From contig SMVT01000173.1 of assembly GCA_004357365.1 (NCBI GenBank), forward strand, positions 1 through 20,960: a stretch of 20,960 nt of DNA. Direction: 5' to 3'. Under the pieces are notes generated by a model that searched no databases, was not told the origin of the DNA, and saw only the letters and a list, made by a program, of their open reading frames with translations. The stretch comes from Nitrospina sp. Lineage in GTDB: Bacteria; Nitrospinota; Nitrospinia; Nitrospinales; Nitrospinaceae. Numbering within the stretch: position 1 is the first letter of the stretch; each line of letters opens with the position of its first letter. The translations under genes and the position numbers were made by a program. Positions 6,250 to 12,289 of this stretch are shown here, in pieces.

Positions 6250-7223
6250 ATCCGATTATTCTTGAAAAGGAAGATATATTAAATTTACTGGATTTTGATG
6301 AAATTATCGGTGTGATTGAGAAAAGTTTTGTTGATTTTTCCACCGGCAAAGCTTTAATGCCAACCCCTCAAGATATCATTCTCGAAGAATTCAAGGGTGA
6401 GACACATGTAAAAAGTGCTTATGTGAAGGGCAGCAAATATTATTGCATAAAAATTGCTTCAGGTTTCTACGATAACCCCAAAATAGGTCTGAACTCATCC
6501 CAAGGCATGATGATTTTGATCGAAGCAAAAACCGGCCTGCCGAAATGTATCCTTTTGGAAGAGGGTCAATTGACAGATTTTAGAACCGCCGCTGCGGGGG
6601 CTGTTGCAGCCAAATATTTAGCTAACAAAGGCAGCGAAAAGGTTCTGGTCGTTGGAACGGGAATCCAGGCTAAATTACAGGTAGAATTTTTATTAAGGAT
6701 CATGCCAATAAAAATATTATTTGTGTGGGGAAGAAGCGAAGAGAAAGCTAAAGATTATTGTAAACACCTCCAAACCAAGTCGCCTGCCCTGGAAATAAAA
6801 ATTGTTAAAAACATGAATGAAGCACGAAACCTGGCGATTGATATAATCGTTACCGCAACACCATCACGAAAACCTCTGGTTCCGAAAAATGTAGTGGAAA
6901 AGGGAGTTCACTTAAATGCGATTGGAGCAGATATGCCTGGGAAACATGAGCTGGATGCAAATATTTTGTCTGCGGCCAAAGTTATAACAGATTCAACGGC
7001 CCAATGCTCAAAAAGTGGAGAATTACAGCATGCGCTGAGTGCAGGTGTTATGAAGGTGAACGACGTTCATGGTGAATTAGGGGAAGTTATTTCAAACAAC
7101 AAAAAAGGAAGGGACGATCCAGAAGAGATTACGGTTTTTGATTCTACCGGTTTAGGAGTGCAAGATTTGGCGATAGCCCGTTATGTTTTTGATAAATATT
7201 GTGAGGTGAACAAGGAGAATTAA
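6246..7223 (+). CDS. Ornithine cyclodeaminase / mu-crystallin family protein (EutC-like)
   Basis: This 325-residue protein belongs to the NAD(P)-dependent ornithine cyclodeaminase/mu-crystallin family. Some members deaminate and cyclise amino acids; others reduce ketimines or make or break imine bonds. Visible marks are KSAYVKG and KIASGF in the N-terminal catalytic part and LTDFRTAAAGAVAA. The Rossmann dinucleotide loop is GTGIQAKLQ (residues 137-145), followed by HLNAIGADMPGKHELD and DSTGLGVQDLA near 299. Start and stop overlap as ATGA with the upstream dehydratase-like gene, so the two are translationally coupled and probably act in one pathway. The pairing matches EutB-EutC and also loosely SbnA-SbnB. 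It is as AT-rich as its partner and unlike all other genes in the window. The substrate is unknown. Confidence 0.88.
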   Translation: MNPIILEKEDILNLLDFDEIIGVIEKSFVDFSTGKALMPTPQDIILEEFKGETHVKSAYVKGSKYYCIKIASGFYDNPKIGLNSSQGMMILIEAKTGLPKCILLEEGQLTDFRTAAAGAVAAKYLANKGSEKVLVVGTGIQAKLQVEFLLRIMPIKILFVWGRSEEKAKDYCKHLQTKSPALEIKIVKNMNEARNLAIDIIVTATPSRKPLVPKNVVEKGVHLNAIGADMPGKHELDANILSAAKVITDSTAQCSKSGELQHALSAGVMKVNDVHGELGEVISNNKKGRDDPEEITVFDSTGLGVQDLAIARYVFDKYCEVNKEN

Positions 7224-7508
7224 ACCCACTTTATGCAATTTTGAACCACGGTAATATCTGGAGGAGGGAGGTTCCAACGGTGAAGGCAGAAGAAGTCCCA
7301 AACAGATAAATATTTTTACAAACTTCTATTCCTTCTCCGGCCGTTGGACGGTTAATGATATTGGCTGTCTTGCGCGCTGAATTGCGATTGTTACGATGTG
7401 TCAAGCTATTCACGCCGCGAAAATTATTGCAGAGCTTTCAAAACCCACCTCGGCAATTAATGATGGCTTTTCGTTTCAGTGGAGGCGTTGTACTCCGAAG
7501 GCGGGTAA
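7224..7508. other. Gene-poor stretch after the AT-rich pair
   Basis: No gene is convincingly supported here. A 60-codon GTG-started minus-strand frame (7413-7231) is open but has no ribosome-binding site and no recognisable domain. Base composition changes from AT-rich to chromosomal at about 7330-7450. The stretch leads into a decayed beta-propeller gene, so it is probably degraded or recombined DNA. Confidence 0.5.
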
Positions 7509-7682
7509 TTGATTCGTAAATCGCCGGCGTGGGAATCCACTTCCAAAAACGGACTCGTTCAATGGTATGGAAATGTTGACTTCTACGGGGACCGGATCCT
7601 GGGCCAATGGTTCTGCCTGGACCCCGAATCGGGCCGCTTGCTGTGGGAGAAGGGCCAAATTCCCTTACTGATTAAAAAATAG
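7509..7682 (+). pseudogene. C-terminal remnant of a PQQ-type beta-propeller protein
   Basis: This open stretch of 57 codons ends in TAG. It reads through YGDRILGQWFCLDPESGR followed by LLWEKGQ. The pattern LDPESGRLLWE is the W-motif of PQQ-like/BamB-type beta-propeller repeats (usually LDA-TG-LW). A full propeller has seven or eight such repeats, and only about one is left. The frame continues upstream for about 14 codons (7464-7505, including EALYSEGG) if one TAA (7506-7508) is ignored, with another stop before that. A TTG at 7509 has no ribosome-binding site, so a functional small gene is unlikely. It is read as a truncated relic at the edge of the accessory patch. Confidence 0.6.
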
Positions 7683-7699
7683 GCAGGAAACCCCTCAAA

Positions 7700-7720
7700 A
7701 ACACGGACAAAACGCGGACA
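7700..7720 (+). repeat. Two tandem copies of AACRCGGACA
   Basis: AACACGGACA (7700-7709) and AACGCGGACA (7711-7720) occur 11 bp apart, about one helical turn. They lie between the beta-propeller remnant and the tRNA gene. With two copies only, this may be chance or a small protein-binding site. Confidence 0.35.
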
Positions 7721-7768
7721 ATTCAAGGTATTGGAGGGAATTAGCTTGGCCTAAACCATTGATAAATA

Positions 7769-7845
7769 TGGTGGGCCCACCAGGGATCGAACCTGGGACC
7801 GCCCGGTTATGAGCCGGGAGCTCTAACCAACTGAGCTATGGGCCC
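7769..7845 (-). tRNA. tRNA with CAU anticodon, probably tRNA-Ile2 (lysidine type)
   Basis: A complete 77-nt cloverleaf including encoded CCA. It has acceptor GGGCCCA/TGGGCCC, D-arm GCTC-AGTTGGTTA-GAGC, anticodon stem CCCGG/CCGGG with loop CTCATAA, a CGGTC variable loop and T-arm CCAGG-TTCGATC-CCTGG. The anticodon is CAT. Pairs C4-G69 and C5-G68 are those TilS uses to select tRNA-Ile2 for lysidine at C34. Elongator tRNA-Met of E. coli has U4 and A5 instead. It is not an initiator, because the first pair is a matched G-C and the anticodon stem lacks three consecutive G-C pairs of initiator type. It starts 8 nt after the rpoD stop on the same strand, so it is probably cut out of the yqeY-dnaG-rpoD transcript. 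Confidence 0.95.
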
Positions 7846-7853
7846 GCATGCGG

Positions 7854-9617
7854 CTAGCCTTCGACAAAACTGCGTAGTTTCTTGGAGCGGCTGGGGTGCC
7901 GCAGTTTGCGCAGGGCCTTCGCCTCGATCTGCCGTATGCGTTCCCGGGTGACGGCGAAATCCTGGCCCACTTCTTCCAAGGTGTGTTCGGAATCCAACCC
8001 GATGCCGAAGCGTTTACGGAGGACTTTTTCCTCACGGCTGGCCAGCGTTCCCAGAACCATCATGGTCTGCTCCTTGAGATTCTTCTTGACCACCGAGTCG
8101 ATCGGCGACAACACTTTCTTGTCCTCAATGAAGTCGCCGAGATGGCTGTTTTCCTCTTCGCCGATCGGCGTTTCCAGCGAGATGGGCTCCTTGGCGATCT
8201 TGAGGACCTTGCGGACCTTGTCGATCGGCAGGCTCATTTTGGAAGCGATTTCCTCCGGCACCGGTTCGCGTCCCAGCTCCTGCACCAGGTGACGCGACAC
8301 CCGGATCAGTTTGTTGATGGTTTCGATCATGTGCACCGGAATCCGGATGGTGCGGGCCTGGTCGGCAATGGCGCGGGTGATGGCCTGGCGGATCCACCAG
8401 GTGGCGTAGGTGCTGAACTTGTAGCCCCGCTGGTATTCGAATTTGTCCACCGCCTTCATCAATCCGATGTTGCCCTCCTGGATGAGGTCCAGAAACTGCA
8501 GGCCGCGGTTGGTGTATTTTTTGGCGATACTCACCACTAGGCGCAGGTTGGCCTCAGCCAGTTCGCGTTTGGCGGTTTTGTCCTTCACCCGGCCGCGGGC
8601 GATGGTCCGTACCGTGGACAGCAGTTGGTCCTTGGCGGTAAAGGTTTCCTTTTCGATTTTCCGGATTCTGCGACGGCAGGCCTGAACGGTTTTTAAGTGG
8701 TTGTCGTACTGGTTTTTGGTCACCACCTTGCTTTTCGGCAGTTTTACGCTCTTCTGCTGGGCCCAGTTTTTCGCCAGCTTTTTGACTTCAGACAGCGGCA
8801 TTCCCAATTCTTTTTCCAGCAGACGCTCTTGTTTTCCCGCCTCCCGGAAGGACGCGGCAATCTCGTAAATATTTTCAATGATGCCGTCCATCACGTCGCC
8901 GTGGAGGTTCAGATCGCGCACCATATTGACCAGGAGGGCGCGTTGCTCCTCCAGTTCCCTGGCCACCTTGGATTTCATTTTTTCGGAAAGCTTCGTTTCG
9001 CTCCGCTGGTGCAGTTTTTCGGATTTTTTGAATTGCTTCGCCAGTTTGCGGATGGTCTTTGTCACCCGTTTGGCTTCCTCTTTTTCGGACACTTCCTTTT
9101 TGTCTTCCGAGTCCACCTGAAGGATAAAATCGAATACGGAGAGCTCGGACTTTTTCACCAGGTCCTCCAGGTAGAGGAATTCCTGGATGGTGACGGAGCA
9201 GTTGGCCACGGCGCAAAGCACCTCGTTCTGCCCGGCCTCGATGCGTTTAGCGATCTTGACTTCCCCTTCGCGGGTCAAAAGCGAAATGGTACCCATTTCC
9301 CGGAGATACATGCGCACCGGATCGTCGATGGTGACGTTGTCCGGCTTGGTTTCGGCGACGGTTTCTGCGGGCGCGGGCTGTTCTTCTTTTGCCGGTTCCG
9401 CTACTTCGGCAGGCTTGTCGTCCTTCACGGCGGTGTCCACGATATCGATTTCGTTTTCCCCGAAAATATGCATCAGGTCGTCGATTTGTTCGGGCGCGAC
9501 CAGATTGGCCGGAAGGACGTCATTGACTTCTTCGTAGGTGAGGAATCCCTTTTCCTTGCCTAAAGAAATCAGTTGATTGATTTCGGAAACATCTGTGATT
9601 TTTTCAACATTAGCCAT
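7854..9617 (-). CDS. rpoD: Primary (housekeeping) RNA polymerase sigma factor RpoD
   Basis: This 587-residue sigma-70 directs core RNA polymerase to most promoters. Region 1.1 covers about residues 1-60, followed by an acidic Ala/Pro/Glu linker (65-95). Region 1.2 begins at DDPVRMYLREMG (98-109). A long charged non-conserved region (about 130-330) is typical of Gram-negative RpoD. Region 2 spans about 355-430 (LRLVVSIAKKY, DLIQEGNIGLMKAVDKFEY and the -10-reading YATWWIRQAITRAI). Region 3 follows, then region 4 with the -35-reading helix (TLEEVGQDFAVTRERIRQIE, last 65 residues). Start is ATG 9617 with AGGAGA about 10 nt upstream. dnaG is 68 nt upstream and a tRNA lies 8 nt downstream. The consensus-like promoters in this window fit this factor. 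Confidence 0.98.
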   Translation of the reverse strand: MANVEKITDVSEINQLISLGKEKGFLTYEEVNDVLPANLVAPEQIDDLMHIFGENEIDIVDTAVKDDKPAEVAEPAKEEQPAPAETVAETKPDNVTIDDPVRMYLREMGTISLLTREGEVKIAKRIEAGQNEVLCAVANCSVTIQEFLYLEDLVKKSELSVFDFILQVDSEDKKEVSEKEEAKRVTKTIRKLAKQFKKSEKLHQRSETKLSEKMKSKVARELEEQRALLVNMVRDLNLHGDVMDGIIENIYEIAASFREAGKQERLLEKELGMPLSEVKKLAKNWAQQKSVKLPKSKVVTKNQYDNHLKTVQACRRRIRKIEKETFTAKDQLLSTVRTIARGRVKDKTAKRELAEANLRLVVSIAKKYTNRGLQFLDLIQEGNIGLMKAVDKFEYQRGYKFSTYATWWIRQAITRAIADQARTIRIPVHMIETINKLIRVSRHLVQELGREPVPEEIASKMSLPIDKVRKVLKIAKEPISLETPIGEEENSHLGDFIEDKKVLSPIDSVVKKNLKEQTMMVLGTLASREEKVLRKRFGIGLDSEHTLEEVGQDFAVTRERIRQIEAKALRKLRHPSRSKKLRSFVEG

Positions 9618-9685
9618 TTGCGAGTGTTCTCCTGCTGGGTAAATGAGTCGGTGCTTTCAATAGAATCAATTTAGATGCAAAAACC

Positions 9686-11476
9686 TTAATGCGGAAGCAG
9701 AGAAAATTGCATTTCGCGCACCTGCTGGTGCAATTCCCGCGACCGGTCGGTCTGGCCGGCCCGCTCCGCCTCGTTGCGTTGTTTCTTTAACTCATTGATT
9801 TTCTTCTCACCAGACCGCCTCCGGATTTCGAGAATGCAATCGGTGGCGGCTTTTGTCACGTCATCAAATAATATGGGTTCCACCCCCACCCGCGTCAAAA
9901 CTGTTTTCACCCCGGGTTGATCGACGCGGTCGATCAACCGGTCCACCCTGAGCGGCTGTCCGTCTTCGATCAGGCCGTACAGCAGGCGGGCGGTTTCCCG
10001 GTAATCGTTATTCAGATATTCTTCGAGAGGGATCTGGGAGGAGATGTCCCGCGCCGCCTCCTCATCGGCCAGCATCAGGTGGATCAGGTACCGCTCCGGG
10101 TTGTGCCCGGTTTTATTGCCGGCGGAGACCGGAGCGTCCATCCGGCTTTTGTTTTGCTCCAGCGATTTTCTCATTTCTTGGAGAAACGCCCGGTCCTCGA
10201 CTCCAACCCTTTCCGCAACGTAACGGATATGTTCACTGCGCTCCACGCTGTTTCGGATTTTAGCCAGCACCGGCAGGACCCGGTTGATGGCGCTGATTTT
10301 GTCCTCGGTGGTGCGGGTTTCGGTCGAGCTCAGGATCCGGTCCAGAAGGTAATGGACAAACGGCTGGGCGTCCTGAATCACTTTGAGGAAGCTGTCCCGG
10401 CCCTGTTCCCGGATCTGCGAGTCAGGGTCGTGCCCCTCGGGCAGAACCGCAACGAATACCGACAACCCGTTCTCCTGTAGCACTTCGAACCCGCGCTCCA
10501 CCGCGGCATGGCCGGCCGGGTCCGAATCAAACACCAGAACCGCTTTGGTGGTGAAGGGTTTCAGCAGGAGAGCCTGCTGAGTGGTCAAGGCCGTGCCGCA
10601 GGAGGCGACCACGTTCTTCACGCCGCTTTCCCAGGCGCGAATCTGGTCGAAATAGCCTTCGACGATCAACACCTGATCTTCCTTGCGGATGGCCTCTTTG
10701 GCTTTGTTGAGGCCGAACAGATGCCGGCCTTTTTTATAGATCAGGGTTTCCGGCGAGTTCAGGTATTTGGGTTCGCCTTCGCCCACGATGCGCCCGCCGA
10801 AGGCGATGATGTTGCCGTGGGCATCCTGAATCGGAAAAATCAGGCGGCCGCGAAAGCGGTCGTAAAATACATCTTTGTCCTGGGGGTCCCGGGCCTCCTT
10901 TCTGGACACCAGCCCGTATTTTTCCAGGGTTTGGCGCGAGCATTTGGCCTGCTGTTCGAGATGGCCCAGCAAATCCCGCCATTCCGGGAGCGCCCACCCC
11001 ATCTGGTAATCCTCGATCGCCTGCGCGCCAAAATCACGCGACTGCAGGTATTCGCGGGCGGTCTTTCCCGCTTTGGGGTCCTTGAGACGGGAGGCGAAGT
11101 ATTTCGCCGCCAGGGTGTTGCAATGGAGCAGGGCCTCCCGTTCGTTGCGGGACGCACCTCCCCGCGAGGCATAGGCCGATTCCGGAATCGTGATCTGATA
11201 GCGGTGGGCCAGCCGCTTCACCGCCTCCACAAACGGCAGGTCTTCTTTTTCCATGAGAAACTTGAACACGTTGCCCCCGGTTCCGCAACCGAAGCAATGG
11301 TAAATCTGCTTTTCGGGGCTGACGCTGAACGAGGGAGTTTTCTCGGAGTGGAAGGGGCACAAACCCTTATAGTTTTTGCCCGCCTTTTTGAGAGGGACAA
11401 ATTCGGAAACGACATCGTAGATATCCGCCCGCGACCGAATGTCCTCGATGATATTGTCAGGAATGGTTTTTTTCAA
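9686..11476 (-). CDS. dnaG: DNA primase DnaG
   Basis: This 596-residue primase makes RNA primers at replication forks with DnaB helicase. The N-terminal CHC2 zinc ribbon uses C40, H43, C61 and C64 (CPFH...HCFGC). The catalytic core has the RNAP basic patch near 205-245 and a Toprim fold with IVEGYFDQ (E273) and VFDSDPAGHAA (D317, D319). The C-terminal helical part (about 440-596) would contact helicase. Length is normal. The only possible in-frame start is TTG 11476, since an in-frame stop lies about ten codons upstream and no ATG precedes the zinc domain. No Shine-Dalgarno site is visible. It starts 36 nt after yqeY, so expression may depend on coupling, which would keep primase scarce. Confidence 0.97.
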   Translation of the reverse strand: MKKTIPDNIIEDIRSRADIYDVVSEFVPLKKAGKNYKGLCPFHSEKTPSFSVSPEKQIYHCFGCGTGGNVFKFLMEKEDLPFVEAVKRLAHRYQITIPESAYASRGGASRNEREALLHCNTLAAKYFASRLKDPKAGKTAREYLQSRDFGAQAIEDYQMGWALPEWRDLLGHLEQQAKCSRQTLEKYGLVSRKEARDPQDKDVFYDRFRGRLIFPIQDAHGNIIAFGGRIVGEGEPKYLNSPETLIYKKGRHLFGLNKAKEAIRKEDQVLIVEGYFDQIRAWESGVKNVVASCGTALTTQQALLLKPFTTKAVLVFDSDPAGHAAVERGFEVLQENGLSVFVAVLPEGHDPDSQIREQGRDSFLKVIQDAQPFVHYLLDRILSSTETRTTEDKISAINRVLPVLAKIRNSVERSEHIRYVAERVGVEDRAFLQEMRKSLEQNKSRMDAPVSAGNKTGHNPERYLIHLMLADEEAARDISSQIPLEEYLNNDYRETARLLYGLIEDGQPLRVDRLIDRVDQPGVKTVLTRVGVEPILFDDVTKAATDCILEIRRRSGEKKINELKKQRNEAERAGQTDRSRELHQQVREMQFSLLPH

Positions 11477-11512
11477 TGTATTGTAATGGCGCCGAATGTT
11501 CCGTTGACGATC

Positions 11513-11959
11513 TTATGAAGCCAGCAATTCCGTGACCAGTTTCCGGATCCGGTCTCCTTCCGCTTTTCCCTTGAATTCGGGAACCACCACCTTCATGACC
11601 TTGCCCATGTCTTTGGGCCCTTGAGCAACGGTCTCCGCGATCACTTCCGCGATGCGCTGTTTCAGTTCCTCTTCTCCCACCGGTTCGGGGAGATAAGTCT
11701 GGATGATGGCCATTTCCTTTTCTTCTTTTTCTTTGAGGTCGGTCCGGCCGCCTTGTTCATACAGCGCCGCGGCCTCTTTTCTTCTTTTGATCTGGGTGGT
11801 CAGGAGAGCGGTGATATCACCGTCTCCCAGCTCTTCGTGGAGGTCTATTTCTTTGTATTTGATGTCGGAAACAATCAACCGAAGGGTATCGACCTTTAAG
11901 GAGTCCCTGGACTTCATGGCCCCTTTCAAATCTGAAAGGAGAATCTGCTTTAATTCCAT
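11513..11959 (-). CDS. yqeY: YqeY (GatB/YqeY domain) protein
   Basis: This 148-residue protein consists of a complete YqeY domain, homologous to the tRNA-binding tail of GatB in the amidotransferase that converts Glu-tRNA(Gln). Stand-alone YqeY proteins are thought to bind tRNA, but no role is proven. Typical marks are DLKGAMKSRDSLKVDTLRLI near the N-terminus, KRRKEAAALYEQGGR, IIQTYLPE and the ending MGKVMKVVVPEFKGKAEG. It is the first gene of the unit with dnaG and rpoD, as in many bacteria where rpsU precedes it. rpsU is absent here. Start ATG 11959 has only AAAGAG as a weak ribosome-binding site. A near-perfect promoter lies 28 nt upstream. Confidence 0.95.
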   Translation of the reverse strand: MELKQILLSDLKGAMKSRDSLKVDTLRLIVSDIKYKEIDLHEELGDGDITALLTTQIKRRKEAAALYEQGGRTDLKEKEEKEMAIIQTYLPEPVGEEELKQRIAEVIAETVAQGPKDMGKVMKVVVPEFKGKAEGDRIRKLVTELLAS

Positions 11960-11986
11960 ATTTTCTCTTTAACCAACCAAAGAACA

Positions 11987-12015
11987 AATATAAGAACAGG
12001 CCTCGGTTTTGTCAA
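11987..12015 (-). promoter_or_regulatory. Near-consensus promoter of the yqeY-dnaG-rpoD operon
   Basis: On the minus strand TTGACA (12015-12010), a 17-nt spacer and TATATT (11992-11987) precede yqeY. Transcription would start near 11980, giving a short leader of about 20 nt. It matches the window's other strong promoter at 3326-3354 in both hexamers and spacing. Confidence 0.8.
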
Positions 12016-12271
12016 TAGTTTGGGGTAATTAACTGAAAAATAACTGGATTTAAACAGTTTAAGGATATTTTCTGCAGGGTTCCACATAAATATTAAATTA
12101 AACGATTTTTCATGGCCTGGGGGGTCCAAGGCCTGTTTTTACTAGGGAATCATCAAGAAACCTATATAATAAGCCGCTATTTTACCGGTCTTCCCGGAAA
12201 ACAATTGAAAATTTTTAGAATATAATTAAAAGTGTATGTTAATCTATTAGAGGGAGGTCCATCCCCATTGT
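12016..12271. other. AT-rich intergenic region with hairpin and -10 candidates
   Basis: This region separates the divergent yqeY operon and the TldD-like gene and holds no gene. On the plus strand, GGCCT (12114-12118) pairs with AGGCC (12129-12133) around a G-rich loop with further GG/CC pairing. TGTTTTT follows, so it resembles an intrinsic terminator or leader attenuator. Two perfect TATAAT boxes occur (12165-12170 and 12221-12226), but neither has a good -35 at normal spacing. Either could start the TldD-like transcript. Confidence 0.45.
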
Positions 12272-12289
12272 TTGTTGCATGAGACCACG

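Noticed and set aside
7231..7413. 60-codon minus-strand frame after the enzyme pair
   Set aside because: It starts at GTG without a ribosome-binding site and has no recognised domain. It spans a composition change and is probably degenerate DNA.
8697..9563. 288-codon plus-strand open frame opposite rpoD
   Set aside because: It is antisense to the conserved sigma factor; the Phe/Leu/His-rich composition is the usual mirror of Lys/Glu-rich coding.
10508..11518. 336-codon plus-strand open frame opposite dnaG
   Set aside because: It is antisense to an intact primase with zinc and Toprim motifs and has no domain of its own.
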